A stretch of DNA of 64,000 bases, taken from positions 307,851 through 371,850 of the forward strand of contig BLJB01000180.1 of assembly GCA_013423325.1 (NCBI GenBank), written 5' to 3'. This document shows, one piece after another, positions 34,539 to 46,701 of the stretch; position 1 is the first letter of the stretch, and each line of letters starts with the position of its first letter. The notes under the pieces are model-generated. The model made no database searches. It was not told the origin of the DNA and saw only the letters and a list, made by a program, of their open reading frames with translations. Made by a program: the position numbers and the translations under genes. This DNA comes from Usnea hakonensis (lineage: Eukaryota; Ascomycota; Lecanoromycetes; Lecanorales; Parmeliaceae).

Positions 34539-35313
34539 TTACAGATGCACAGAAGCTTGGAATGAAACGAATATATTTAAGGGTGTGCATATATAGCCTT
34601 CACGAGATAATTCTGGTATTCGGTCAGCGTCGAAATGTTACCGTTCCTCCCTCACTCACTGCCCCAAAGGACGAACGAACCACATGACCAGCGTGGCTCG
34701 CTATTAACTCATCTAATATCGACAATAGGGAACCCTCGCTCCATGCTACAAGGAAGAACGTGCACGAGTCCCTGGGCAAGGGTCTGTCCGAGCTCTTCGC
34801 AACGAGCTCGCTGTTGTCAATGCTAGTAGTAATGCTTACTAGTAATAGCTGATTCGCAGTGTCAATTGTTTGCTGTACATACTACCTTCCTCTCCTCTAC
34901 TCCGAGCAGGGCAGTCAGCCTTTACTTCTGGATCTTGATACCGTACTGAATCCTACTACTGCTACCTCTGAATGGGGATTTTGAAAGACAAGGGGGTGGA
35001 TTAGAGGGATTTTTGCCATTGAGAATGAGTGGGGAGAGTCTGGTATTGGGTATGGGGAGGTGGTGAAGGGGGGGATGAGTTAGGATTATTTTGAGAGTGA
35101 TAGAGTTGGTGGGATTGTTACAGAGTGCTGGAGCATATCGTTCTATGAGTCTAAAGCTGCTACTGAGGTAGGAGCTTGTCATGTACTGCAAAATTATATA
35201 CGGATTTAGCAACTGAGGTATCCGATCAAATGATGTCTGTACCAACAACGCCTTTCATCGCTTCGACAGATACAATCATTCATGGGTATCATGCACGCCG
35301 CTCAAGCACCACG
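34539..35313. other. Intergenic, no gene seen
   Basis: Convergent gap between the HET gene and the Sir2-family gene. Short frames only, including a 108-codon minus frame at 34922-35248 without domain. Confidence 0.5.
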
Positions 35314-37088
35314 CTATGCTTTCACAACCTTGAAGGAAAACCGAGACTCGTAGCCCTCTTTGAGCTGCACGTCCACCTTCTCGTCCGGGACGATCATCTC
35401 GTGCTGCAGATCCCACCCAGCGCGCCGACAGAGTTCCGTGACGACGGCGTCGCAGTCGCCGAGGAGGTCGATGTCGAAGTTGGCGTGGTGGCATGGCTGG
35501 AGGGAGGTGAGTTGCTGGTTGGGGGGAGGAAGGGAGGGAGGGTGACTTACTTCTCTGGAGATGTATACTTGCGGCACGTGATGCGGGAGCACGCCTACGA
35601 CTTCGGAGACGGGGGCTACTTTTAGGGAGGTTCCGATGACGAGGACGAGGTCGACGAGGTTCCTGTCGTGACTCATCAAGCGATCGTGGAAGGTGGCGGG
35701 GAGATCTTCGCCGAAGAATGTGATGTCTGGTTTCATTACTCCTGCGATTGCGATGTCGTCGTCTTCATCGTCTGTGCTGTCTTCGTAGCTTTGGCGCTTC
35801 TTCCGCGAACCGGACGACCCGTTGAAGCTTCGTTTCCGCTTGAGACCTGGTTTGACTTGTCTTATGGATCGGATACAGCGGTCACAGCGGGCTACTCTGC
35901 CGGCTTTCATTTCTGTATATATCTCCTCGCATTTGACTCTGTAATTGCACTCGATGCAGGTTGCGGTGGCGAAGGACCCGTGGCACTGAATTAGTTTCTC
36001 CGGCACGATACCTGCGTGACCCTCTAGGTTGTCAATGTTTTGCGTGAAGTTTGTCAGGAGTTTGTTCTTGTCCTGTAGCAGACGGATGAAGGCGTGAGTT
36101 GGGGAGAATTTCTTGCTGGAGGGAAGGATATCTTTGGCGACTGAGTAGAAGATGCTGGGGTCTTGGCGAAAAAGGCTGATGTCAAAGACCTCTTGCGGAT
36201 CACTGAGACCAAGATGCTGGAGTTGGGAGTAAAGACCGGTTTCCTTGGATCTGAAGTCTGGGATACCCAGACTTGTCGAAATCTACGCCAGTCAGCGCAA
36301 GTCGATTCATCTGTGATAACAGTCTTACACCAGCTCCAGTGAGCACAACAATATTCCGCGACTTCTTCAGTAGAGTCACCGCATCTTCAACGCTGTTATG
36401 TTGTAGTAATTTGGCCCTCTTCGAAAGCTCACGACAGATTCCAAGGTCCAGTAGAGAGTAGTAAGCTTCATCAGACTCCCCTTCCAAAAAGAAAGGCGGC
36501 CGTATGCCAAAGGCGGTACACAGCTTCTTAGCCGTTATTTCACCTGCTCCTACAGTCTCTGCAACGAGCCTGTCACCTCCAATGAGCCGTAACCGTTTGC
36601 GGAACGCTAAGGATTCTTCAAGAGTACAGTAACCGTCACCTGCGCGTATCTCGTCAGCTTCTGCAAGGTGAGTTGATGCTTTAGAACAGCATACTAGCAT
36701 TTACCGTCACTTCATCCTCGTCTTCACCCAACGCGTCCTCATACAATGACCATTGACTATCCTCGTCGCTATCACTTCCCTCGGCTGACGCGTCGCGCGC
36801 TTTGACATCTTCCGCATTGTCTGGCACCTTCCCTATTTCCGCCGACACATCCCGCGAAATAGAGTCGTCCAGCTCGATAGCAGGTGCTCTGAGAGGTTCT
36901 CGCCATTGCACATCCTTCTCTTTTTTCTCCTGCGCTATAAGGACGGCGCTGTACGCGTCAAGGTTTGTTTGGTGCTCGCTAGGACCTTCTGCGGTAGTAA
37001 TGGATTCGGAATCGGAGAGTAGATCGATGACTTCGATGGCGGGAGCATTGGGCGGTGGATGCCATCGAGCCTTGTCAAGGGCGGCCAT
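35314..37088 (-). CDS. SIR2: Sir2-family NAD-dependent deacetylase (Sir2/Hst1 type), 535 aa
   Basis: Exons 37088-36728, 36660-36329, 36282-35551 and 35496-35314. The exon 1/2 junction (donor GTGAAG) is the least certain, since the stronger-looking GTAAAT donor breaks frame. An acidic N-terminal region precedes the DUF592-type segment (ELSKRAKLLQHNSVEDAV). The catalytic core shows GAGIS (about 229), PDFRS, TQNIDNLEG, the catalytic His in CHGSF (about 332), zinc pairs CIEC and CDRC, then VIGTSLKV. Between the second zinc pair and KPDITFFGE lies a basic then acidic insert (KRKRSF...DDEDDD). Sir2/Hst1 enzymes deacetylate histones to silence chromatin and repress secondary-metabolite or subtelomeric genes. 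Divergent to the 2EXR/F-box-like gene. Confidence 0.92.
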
Positions 37089-37350
37089 GGCTGAGCTTCT
37101 TGATTAGAAGCAGGAGCTCGGTGGATGATTGGTGGATGTGAGTATACATTGTCGGTAGTTCCAAAAATTATTGCCGACGTCATTACGGTTGGTCAAATGT
37201 ACCGAGGTGATCTTTATCATATTCGCTTATTCTCTCTTCCTGACCCACCATTACATTCGACGTCTACATCATCTATTCATACTTCTTCTATTCAATAGAG
37301 TAGGTGTCCAGGCACATTCAACCTGAGTATTGTCCAGACCTTTGTCAGCC
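37089..37350. promoter_or_regulatory. Bidirectional promoter region
   Basis: 262 bases between divergent ATGs of the Sir2-family gene and the 2EXR/F-box-like gene. No specific element identified. Confidence 0.4.
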
Positions 37351-37920
37351 ATGCTCGACCCATCTCGTCTACTTTCGCTCCCCGCGGAAATACGATGGCA
37401 CATCTACTCATTCATCTACCTGGAGCACCTCGTAGTCGATTTTCTTCGCCCAAAATCCCACTACTCGAAGACCGCTTTGTTTCTTGCGTGCCGTCAGCTC
37501 AATCAAGAAACCCTGGGGTTTTATTATGGCAGAAACACCTTCTCGCTTCCTCTTTCGCAAAGATTTGCAATGTCGGACTGGTGTTACATGCCTCGAAATT
37601 TTGATCTGGTCAAGACACTGCACCTGGAGGCAAACACGTTCTTCTGGAAATCTTCGAGCAATAGGGCAAAGACCTCTGAGCACATTAAAAATTGCCGGAG
37701 ACGACTCGAAAAATATCTCGGCGCTATACTTTGGGCCAACCGAGGAAGCATAGCCCCGAGTCTCAAGACACTGATTTTTGCAGATAGGCTGCCAACAAAT
37801 CACGACAAAGAGCACTGGGACCATAGTACTGACACGTCCAAGAAGAGACTAGACGAATACATCCAAATTTTTGAAGAATTGGAAATTGCCGTTGGGCAGG
37901 TAGTGATCAATATAAAATGA
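37351..37920 (+). CDS. 2EXR/F-box-like domain protein, 189 aa
   Basis: Single exon. It opens with LLSLPAEIRWHIYSFIY, the LPxEIRxxIY core of the fungal 2EXR/F-box-like family. Then come ALFLACRQLNQETLGFYYGRNTF and a downstream region with LVKTLHLEANTF, all typical of these lineage-expanded Pezizomycotina proteins. The role is probably adaptor-like or unknown; no other domain follows. I prefer the ATG at 37351 because upstream in-frame codons hold no better start. Confidence 0.82.
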   Translation: MLDPSRLLSLPAEIRWHIYSFIYLEHLVVDFLRPKSHYSKTALFLACRQLNQETLGFYYGRNTFSLPLSQRFAMSDWCYMPRNFDLVKTLHLEANTFFWKSSSNRAKTSEHIKNCRRRLEKYLGAILWANRGSIAPSLKTLIFADRLPTNHDKEHWDHSTDTSKKRLDEYIQIFEELEIAVGQVVINIK

Positions 37921-39594
37921 GAGACGAAGAGTAAAGTAGGTGAAGAGAGGGACATCTATGTTTTGCAGTTTTAGTGAAAGATATTTCGGAAACGATAACG
38001 TATATGTAACTTCTGATTTTGGCAAACGTCTTGGGTACGTGGGTGGATTTGAAAGAGAAATCGGGAATCTATGATGATGGAGGCATCGAACCACGGACTG
38101 ACAGCTTCCAGAGAGCACACTGGACCAGATGGAGCCAAAGCTCTGCTATCGTACTAGTGGGTGCACCAGGTGTTGCAAACAGGGAATATTTTGCTCGATG
38201 ACAAGGAGCCTATCTCTGTATTCGGTATGTATTTCAACCTGAATTTTATGTCATGAGCCAGGGAAAAATTGACTCTCGCATGTCTTGTTACAAAATTTAT
38301 CCCCTATCTTTACGCGTGTCTGGGATTCCGTCCTGTCCTTTTTTGCAGGAATGCGAGGATTGGACTCCACTGTGTCCAAATCCTCCGTCTGAACCTGTAA
38401 TTGCGAGCCTTTTCCCCTTGATGATTTGCCTCTGTCTAGGTTTCCAAATGGGCAAAATATCATGATCGATCATCCAGAACCAATCACTACTATTTGATTT
38501 TCTCAGATCAGCTTTTGAGGCCAGATAGAACAGTATCGTAGCGTACAACTACGTACCAAGCTCGACTGTCATGCAGTAGTGCATAGCCACTTTTTTTTCG
38601 TTCGCTTGATTGCTTCTCGACCCTATCACGGGCTTTGTGGGCTTCTGTATATCCACCAATCATTTCTCACGTGCGTTGTGGCATCAAGGTTTCAGAAAGC
38701 TGCAAATAAAAGGCAAAGCAACGTATTTCACGGCGTAGGCAACTTCTGTTATCTAATTCCTTATCGTCTTAATTGGAGCTACTACATTACTGCAGGGGCT
38801 GGACTCCGCAGCGACTTTACCACAGTTCAAGTGATTATTTTTGTTGCGATTAATAAGTCTTCTGATCCAAGAGTGCGAAACATAAGGTAGGCACTCCTCG
38901 GGAACTTGCACGGACCACAAGGCTGCACAATGGGTCCGCTCCACATTCTCAGCTTACCAGTACAAACATTGTCCAAGCTTTCCTGACAAACGACGAAAAG
39001 TGAGGGGCGGGCCGGCCTGAGTTCAAAGCACGATGCCACTGCGCCGCGTGCCGAGGTGGGGAGAATATGGCACAGCTTCTTCCTTTAACCACATCAAGCT
39101 TGGTCTCGCGTCGTTTTGCACTTCTTTCTCCCACTTCTATCCCACATTACCGTGAGAACCAGACATTGACCATCCCAAGCGCAATTTTCTCCGAACTTGG
39201 AACATGATATCGTCATTTCGTTTGATTTGAAGCTTAATAACACGCATGATCAATGCAAAGCTGCTTCAAATCTGTTCCTGCGGGAGTGCGGCAAGGATGT
39301 GGACTACAACATATGGTGTGCCTTTCACAGTATCCAATGGAATTTGCGAGACTTCGAAATCTGTTGGACTCGTATACCATTAATCAATTATGAATTAATT
39401 GATACGTTCCAGGAACGAGGCGTCTAGTCCATGAACTACTATAGCTTGGACCATGGTTGTGTAATTGACTTGAAGTTCTCATTTTGATCTTTGTTTTTAC
39501 TTCAGTACCATGGAGTTGATTGTGTATCCTTTGGATAAGGCACGAAGTGTGGATTTCGCACATCATCGTCAGTAGAATATCAAACATAGGCATC
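37921..39594. other. Long intergenic stretch, no gene seen
   Basis: About 1.7 kb. Many short frames on both strands, none with a domain or splice partners. A B-box-like sequence on the minus strand at about 38085-38095 does not fold into a tRNA. Confidence 0.5.
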
Positions 39595-41221
39595 ATGGCG
39601 GGCATACCTCCTGGAATCGACTTGAACGCTGACCAGGGGCCGAGACTGGTTGGGTCTATGATCACTCTCATACTGCTGCCAACCCTCTTCGTCATCGCGC
39701 GCCTGGTATCAAGAAAGGTTGCTGGCGCCGGCTACTGGTGGGATGATCTCTTCGTACTCATTGCATGTGTCAGTGTTGCCTGAGGTCACGGAATCAAATT
39801 GTGCAATGCTGAAGAGATCAACTAGACCCTATGTTATATCCAATGCATATGCGTCCTCATCTGTCCGTGCTCATGTGGCTATGTTTCTTACAGTGGGCTA
39901 ATTTTCCCTAGCGGAGCGACGCAATGACTTTGGCAAACATATTTATGGCCTTGAGGATCCCGCAGACAATACTGTCGAGTTCCTCAAGATCCTTTACATC
40001 TATCTTATCGGATATTTCTCTGCTACTTCCTTTGTGAAACTCGCTATGTATGAAGATTTCCCTCAAACAGAAAGCATGAACACCTATCAGCTGATGCAGG
40101 GTCTCTTCTAGTCTTGCATTCTACAGACGCATTTTCCCGGTTCAACAGTTGAAGCTCCTTCTAATCATCGCGACTGGCATCGTGCTATGTTACTTCGCCG
40201 GGTCTCTGTTGACGGCAATCTTTCAATGGTGAGCTATAGCTCATGCAATTTGCAGACGCACAAAGCTCATCATGAACAAAGTCAACCGATACATCACTTT
40301 TGGGATAGAACAGGACCGGGAAAATGTGCCAATGGCGACCTTGTGCAAATTGTGCCTGGAGCTATCAATTGTGTTATAGACTTCTTTATCATAGTGCTCG
40401 TAGGTCATCCGGCTCGCTCAAGCATACCTCACTGATGGGAGATATAGCCGATACCTCTACTTTGGCGACTACGGACGACTGCTGGACAAAAAGGAGTATT
40501 GACCGGGATTTTTGTCTGCGCTGGGTTGTAAGTTGAATTTTCATCGGCCCAGGCTTGCGAGAAAAGATGTCGATGGGCGTCGATGTCACCTGATTGTCCC
40601 ACTATCACTCACTGTGCCTGCAAGCTCGATGCACTTACTGACTGTCTTGGCAGCGTCTGCATCATCAGCATCATCCGTCTCGTCGTACTCTCCAGACTCG
40701 CAGACATCGACGTCACATGTACGTTCCAAATCCTCGATCCCCCAACCCCACTAACAGCAATCCAAGGGAACTACGTCAATTCGGCCATCTGGTCCGCCGC
40801 CGAACCATCCATGGGCGTCATAAGCGCCTGCATCCCCAGTCTCCGGCCCCTCATCTCCCTCCTCACCCGCGGCACAACGCGCGGTATCGGAGCCAGCAGT
40901 ACCACCAAATCCAAAAGCAAAAGCAAAAACAGTGCACAAGATACCAGCAGCGGTGTATCCCGAAAGGTATGGCGGAGCCCGGCGATCGGAGAGGATGGCC
41001 GGGAAGGGTATTTTGAGCGATTGGAGGATGGGAATGAGGGTGGGACGAGGTCGCAGTGGGGGCATGAGACGCTTGTTAGGGGAGGGAAGGTGGGGGGGAG
41101 GGGCGCGGTGGATGAGGTCAGTCTGGAGGAGATGAATGTGCCGGTTGGGGGGATCAGGGTTAAGGATGAGGTGAGGGTTACGAGTAGTGATTGGTTGGAG
41201 TATAAGGATAAGGTTTATTGA
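39595..41221 (+). CDS. Rhodopsin-fold (PTH11/SAT4-like) integral membrane protein, 400 aa
   Basis: Six exons: 39595-39766, 39912-40047, 40100-40228, 40282-40399, 40448-40527 and 40654-41221; the sum closes at 400 codons plus stop. The fungal seven-helix pattern is present: LVGSMITLILLPTLFVIARLVSRK, YWWDDLFVLIA, FGKHIYGLED, FYRRIFPVQQLK, LTAIFQC, GKCANGDLVQIVPGAINCVIDFFIIVLP, QKGVLTGIFVCAGFVCIISIIRLVVL and the closing IWSAAEPSMGVISACIPSLRPL. The C-terminal tail is Ser/Gly-rich and charged. This family includes candidate sensors such as Pth11-like receptors, but function here is unknown. Intron 1 (39767-39911, donor GTGTCA) is the weakest; a one-base indel could be the alternative. Confidence 0.83.
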
Positions 41222-41722
41222 GGGGCGGGGGGCGGTCGATAGGTGAGCGGGGATTTCTGGGTGTATGAATGATGGCAGTATACTCTACAGTCTTTGTACA
41301 AGTAGCATTGATTGCTGCCCACATTTCGCTTATATGCTTTGCGCTCATCCCCAGGTTTCCTGAGGACTTCAAAGTATAACATTCCCGAACCATGGGTCCA
41401 ATTATGGGGGTGGAAAGCATAAAGTCAGAGCCGAGGCACGCTCTTTCCCTCTTTCTGCGAGTCCTCACGTTGTTCATCCGACCGCACTGGCTTTCACTGG
41501 TTTCAGCCCAAGTTTGATCAAAGACATGGTGGCATTCACATTCCGCGCACTCAGCCCTACGAGGCGTTAGCGCGCTTGTGACCAATAGAATGTGACCTAG
41601 AAGGGCAATAGCGACGACGATTCATATATCCATCAATGTTCCGGTCATGGATCGGAAAAAGCTGCATAGGAACGGGGCATATGCACTTAGAGTGGTCAAG
41701 TCTTTTATTACCTGAATGACCA
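41222..41722. other. Intergenic, no gene seen
   Basis: 500 bases upstream of the transporter gene, without recognisable feature. Confidence 0.5.
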
Positions 41723-44700
41723 ATGGCCGCAGAGACAGGCCCGGCGATCCAGTTCAGAACTCCAACAATTGAGCCGGAAAGCACCACCAAACCAGATTTT
41801 CAAAGCACCAACATCGCTGAAGCTTCTCGGAATTCCCATGATGACGAGAGAAAAGCATCTGCCCGAAAATATTCGCTCTTGAGGAAACGAAATCCAAAGA
41901 ATTCACATATTGCAGAAGACGCAAAACCAGAACGCTTGGGCGCAGCCCACAATATCATTCGCGGATCCTTTACTCAAAATCCTACGACTCCTCGACGATC
42001 TTTAGATACCAGGGTACTGGGATCATCCCCAGCTCCATCCCCAAAAGCAAGTATCAGCTACCCGCAGCTTGAGCCTCTCGTTCAGGATCTAGATATAGAC
42101 CTTAGCGGATACGGTCTCGAGGAATCCAGGGATGGGTTTTTCGATGCTTCCTTCACTCGACCGCTAAAACGCGATCATGAGGATTTGATGAGGAAAGCCG
42201 AAGAAACTCTGCCTGATACCTTTCGAATGAAGAACCAGCCTCTTTCTGTGAGGCGATTCTTGCCCCAGCAGTTGCGTGGAGCAAAGGCATTCTTCTGGAG
42301 GATTAGTACGACTAGAGCAGGTGTTCGCCTTTTGAAGACGTTTCTTGGGTTCTTTATCACGTATATCATTTGTCTAATCCCGGCTTCGAGGAATTGGCTA
42401 GGTAGGTATAATTACATTATGGTTGTTTCCGCGATTGTCAATCACCCGGGAAGAGCGATCGGCAGTCAGATTGATGGTGCTATTCTCACCATCCTTGGTA
42501 CTGTTACTGGCTTGGGTTGGGGTTCTCTAGCTCTGTACGTCTCTACGTCTACTGCCACAGCCCAGTCCGGGTATGGTGGGATTCTTGCTACTTTCCTTGT
42601 CATCTTCGCTGTTTTTATCGGATCGCTACGATGTATCTTTATCAGACTCTATCAAGCTGTTCTCTGTGCTGGAATTGCTATCGTCTACACTTGTCTAGCA
42701 GATACTTCTCAGAGCGTGGGATGGAGAAAGGTCTTCGATTATGGCATACCTTGGGTACTAGGCCAGGGTATCTGCTTGATCATTGCAGTTGTGGTTTTCC
42801 CGGATGCTGGTTCAAGGTCGCTTGCGTAAGACACTATCATTTTGTACCTGCCAGTGGTATGGTATCTCACTTTTATCAGGCTTGCTCTCCACGACTCATT
42901 GAACACTATACAAGCGGGTCTTGCGCTACCATCGCCAGAAACGCCGTTTGTGAAGCGCAAGCTTGCTTGGCAATTCGTCAATGTCTCTCAAGCTGTTCGA
43001 GACTTCACCCTCGAATTTACCATTTCACGATTCCTTTCTGATGATTTGCTGTTGATACGTAACCTGATCCAAGGTGTCATACGATCTATTCTGGCAATCA
43101 CCTCAGACTCAACTCTCTTTGCCGATGATCCTCTCGTCGGAACAGGCTCAGTGCAGAACACCGAAAACGAGCAGCAGAGTCCCATGTTTCATCATGAACG
43201 AGCCAAGAAGACAATATGCCAAACTCTCAAGGAGCCCACGAGAGCGATGGTTGACGCAATGATAGCCAGTATCTTACGCGCAAACCAAGAGATTCTAATT
43301 ATTGGTGGGCAGAAGACCGCAAAGGACGAATCATACCCCCTTGCCCAAACCCTGGACGATCTGCGCACTGCCAAAGAAATATTCGACTCGGCCGATGCTC
43401 TACTGATTGCGCACCCTCATCTATCGTCCGAGTACGCCAAAAGTCCCGATGTCATACAGCTTTTCCTGTTCGTCCACCCCGTCCGCCAGACCGCAGACAA
43501 AGTCGAGGCTCTTGTTGCCAAGGTTCTGGAAATGCAGCAGGCCAACAGAAAATGGAGGATTCGCGCGCCCTCTTACCCACTCCACAAAGCAATCATGCGC
43601 ACCAATGCTCAAGTACGACATGATCGCGGCGGTCTGACAGCGGGCTCCTACTTTCGCAGTAAAAACCAGCTGGACAGAAACATGGCGGAACTCCAGAGCA
43701 GCGCCTACATCCCCGCGGCACGACATGCTGTGGAAAGGCAGGGTTCGAAAGACGCGCCAGAACAGCCGCCGGTCCTTGGCGAATATCAAAAAGAACAGGA
43801 ATACGATCATGGCAAGAATTCGGGCAAAGCCCCCTTCCGATATCGACTCTGGGAGGTCCTACACCGTTTGCAAGGCTTCGAGTCCCGCTTCGCGTTCAAA
43901 GTGACGCTGGTCACCACGCTGCTCTCCATCCCTGCCTGGCTCCCCCAAAGTCGAGCATGGTGGAACGACAACGAGAGCTGGTGGACCGTAGTCACGGTCT
44001 GGGTCATGATGCACCCCCGCGTCGGCGGCACGTTCCAAGATCTAGCCGTCCGATCCTTCTGCGCGACCATCGGCGCTGTATGGGGCGGTCTCGCCTACGC
44101 CGCCGATAACGGAAACCCGTACATCATGGCCCTCTTCGCAGCCATCTACATGCCCCCAATGCTCTACCGCTTCACCCAAAGCTCCCACCCCCGTTCCGGC
44201 CTCATCGCATGTCTCAGCTTCACCGTCGTCTCTCTAAGCGCCTCCACCGCCACGGACCACCCCCCACTCACCACCACCATCGCCTGGACCCGCGGCCTCG
44301 CGTTCGTCGTCGGCCTCGTCGCCGCCCTCGGAGTCAACTGGCTCCTCTGGCCCTTTGTCGCCCGCCACGAGCTCCGCAAGTCCCTCGCCGGCACCATGCT
44401 CCACAACGCCATCCTCTACCGCTCCGTCGTCGCAAAATACATCTACTACACCGCCGACACCGGCGCCCCGGGCCCCGAGGACGTCGTCCGGTCCGAAATG
44501 CTCGAAGGCCGCGTCCGCGAATCGTTTGTAAGGATGCGCCAGCTCATGCGGCTGACGAGGAACGAGATTAGGCTGAGGGCGCCGTTTGATGTCCGCCCGT
44601 ACGCGGCGCTCGTGGATAGGTGTGAGGCCTTCTTTGAACATTTGGTCCAGGTGAGGCAGTCGAGTCTGTATTTTCAGGTCAGGTTGGACGCGCCGGATCA

Positions 44701-45154
44701 GGGGGGGGAGGAGAGCTCGTTGACGCTGAAGAGGAGGGATGCGGTGGCGGTTATTCTGCTCAATTTGTTTGTGTTGGCGGGCGCGTTGAGGGCGGGGGGG
44801 AGGGTGCCGTTTTATTTGCCGGATGCGGGGGGGGCGAGGAGGAGGTTGGTGGGTGCTATGCGGGCGGAGCGGGTGGAGCGGGTGGAACGAGCTGAACGAG
44901 ATGAACCTTTACAGCAGCCCCTCAATGTCGAAGAATCTTTTCATAATACCTCGGGGATCGGTAAACGCAAGGGTAAGGATCTGGCGGGCAGTGTGAAGGG
45001 TGAAGTGGCCGAGGGCGAGGGCCGGGGGGGGAGGAGGTGGGCGGATGTGTATCAGTATGCTTTTTCGGCGGCGCTGGAGGATATCGTGGGGAATTTGGCG
45101 GAGATGGAGGGGTTTGCGAGGGAGGTTTGTGGGGGGGGAGGGTGGGAGGGGTGA
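41723..45154 (+). CDS. BRE4-like / aromatic acid exporter-type membrane protein, 1,125 aa
   Basis: Two exons, 41723-42825 and 42880-45154, intron 54 nt in phase 2. The soluble N-terminus (about 200 residues) is followed by the first membrane block: FLGFFITYIICLIP, YIMVVSAIVNHPGRAIGSQ, the next helices, and GQGICLIIAVVVFPD. The cytoplasmic middle is helical (PHLSSEYAKSPD, EALVAKVLEMQ). A second block near residues 700-865 contains WWTVVTVWVMMHPRVGGTFQDLAVR, the fusaric-acid-resistance/ArAE signature. The arrangement matches fungal proteins related to yeast Bre4 (ER-transporter 6TM N-terminal domain plus FUSC-like domain). Transport substrate unknown. The last 150 codons become extremely G-rich. 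Confidence 0.88.
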
Positions 45155-45199
45155 GAGGGAGGGGTGAGGGGTGAGGGGGGGTGTGATTTGTTCTTTTTT

Positions 45200-45250
45200 G
45201 GGGGGGGGGGGGGGGGGGGGGGGGGGTTTTGGGATTGGGGNNGGGGGGGT
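45200..45250. repeat. Poly-G tract with undetermined bases
   Basis: A run of some 27 G at about 45200-45226, then G-rich DNA with two N at 45241-45242. Probably an assembly or sequencing weak point in the 3' region between two convergent genes. Confidence 0.9.
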
Positions 45251-45409
45251 CGGGCGGGGGGTTTCTGGAATTGGGGGGATTTGTGTGTGTGTGCTAAGAG
45301 GGGTGTTTGTGCCTGAACTCTTGCGTTTGGGGGGTGGTTGGGTCGTACGTGTCGTTTTTATGTATCCGATGTCGGGGTTGAGGATTGAGATGCGAGCTGT
45401 GTTGGGCCT

Positions 45410-46672
45410 TTAGCCTGAGTCCATCTCCTCATCTTCATCTTCATCCTCTCGGTCCTGCCCATCCTCATCATCATCATCTCCAAATCCATCCCACTCTTCC
45501 TCCTCTTCTTCCTCCTCTTCTGCCCCGTGTTCCCCAACAATACCATCGATCTCATCAACTAATTCCTTCGCATGATCTCTCAATCTCTCATCCTCGTACC
45601 CTACCATTTCGAACAGCTTGAGACTTTGCTTGAGCCACTCCCGACTGCTGACCATGGATTGCATGTAAAGATTTCCCTCCCCACTCTTCTCATCCCCACG
45701 CTCATGCCCATCCTGAACATCACCATCAACATCTTCCATCCCATCCACCACCCCATTGGCGCCATCATGATTCCCCGATTTCTGAGCTTCATCTGAACCC
45801 GCCTGCTTCCCCCCAAGCAAATACAAACACCACCCACCCAAATACCACGCCTCCACACTCCCATCATCCTCCCGCACCAACCGCTCCACAACCCCGAGCG
45901 CTTCTTCCTCCATCCCCACTTCCATAAGTAATCGACAAAGCGATATCCGCGTGGAAAAATCCGGAACCGCATCATCATCATCATCATCATCATCGTCTCC
46001 ATCTCCCGTCCGCCACAACGCCACGCTCTCCTGCAACGCCTTCCGCGCCTCCGCAATCCGACTCTGTGATATCCGTATCGATGCGAGCGTTTGTAATGGT
46101 GGTGCGTAATTCGGCGCTACGAGCAGCGCTTCGGAGATTAATCGCTCGCATTGGGATTCTGCGCTAGCCGACCAGGAGAGATCTGTCATGTACACTTCTA
46201 TCATCCCGCACAAGGCGCCCGCGAGCTGCTTTTTCAGCTTCTCGGGCCCTTCGTTGTCGCTGAGTTGTTGTTGTTGTTGTTGTTGGATGGCGGCAATCTC
46301 GCGCCGTAGGACTGTGGCGCCCTGTTCGAACCATGAGATGCTGTCTTGGCCGCCTTCGTCGCTGAGTTGTGCGAGCCAGAGGAATTTCTCGGGACCGCCG
46401 CCTTGGGGGGTGGGGATTTGGCCGTTGGGGTCGAGAGTGACGGCGTGCAGGAAGTGAGAGCGGGCGGAGGTGGGGTTGCCGAGTTCGAGGTGTATTTGTG
46501 CTGCTAGATTGAGGGCGGGGAGTGCGGTTGTTGTTGTGGTTGTGGTGGTTGTAGGTGTGGTGTTGCGCTCCGTAGTAGCAGCCTCGTCAAGTGCCCGCAA
46601 TGCCAGAGGCAGTGCATCCTCCGCCCTCCCTTCCCGCAGCAATGATTCCGCCTCCGCAAGCAGTGCCGCCAT
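45410..46672 (-). CDS. ACL4: ACL4-like Rpl4 assembly chaperone, 420 aa
   Basis: Single exon. TPR-type helices begin at LLAEAESLLREGRAEDALPLALRAL, continue with ALNLAAQIHLELGNPTSARSHFLHAV, the segment FLWLAQLSDEGGQDSISWFEQGA, ALLVAPNYAPPLQTLASIRI and VVERLVREDDGSVEAWYLGGWCLYLL, and the protein ends in a long acidic tail. This is the layout of Acl4, the chaperone that captures ribosomal protein Rpl4 during translation and escorts it to pre-60S particles. Homopolymeric Thr, Gln, Asp and Glu runs interrupt loops. The frame stays open 61 codons upstream, but that part overlaps the neighbouring gene, so I start at 46672. Confidence 0.88.
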   Translation of the reverse strand: MAALLAEAESLLREGRAEDALPLALRALDEAATTERNTTPTTTTTTTTTALPALNLAAQIHLELGNPTSARSHFLHAVTLDPNGQIPTPQGGGPEKFLWLAQLSDEGGQDSISWFEQGATVLRREIAAIQQQQQQQLSDNEGPEKLKKQLAGALCGMIEVYMTDLSWSASAESQCERLISEALLVAPNYAPPLQTLASIRISQSRIAEARKALQESVALWRTGDGDDDDDDDDDAVPDFSTRISLCRLLMEVGMEEEALGVVERLVREDDGSVEAWYLGGWCLYLLGGKQAGSDEAQKSGNHDGANGVVDGMEDVDGDVQDGHERGDEKSGEGNLYMQSMVSSREWLKQSLKLFEMVGYEDERLRDHAKELVDEIDGIVGEHGAEEEEEEEEEWDGFGDDDDEDGQDREDEDEDEEMDSG

Positions 46673-46701
46673 GCTCGTCGTTGTAGCCACAGAGCTCACT
46701 T

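Noticed and set aside
38075..38150. Possible tRNA on the minus strand (GGTTCGATGCC)
   Set aside because: T-stem does not pair and no acceptor stem can be drawn.
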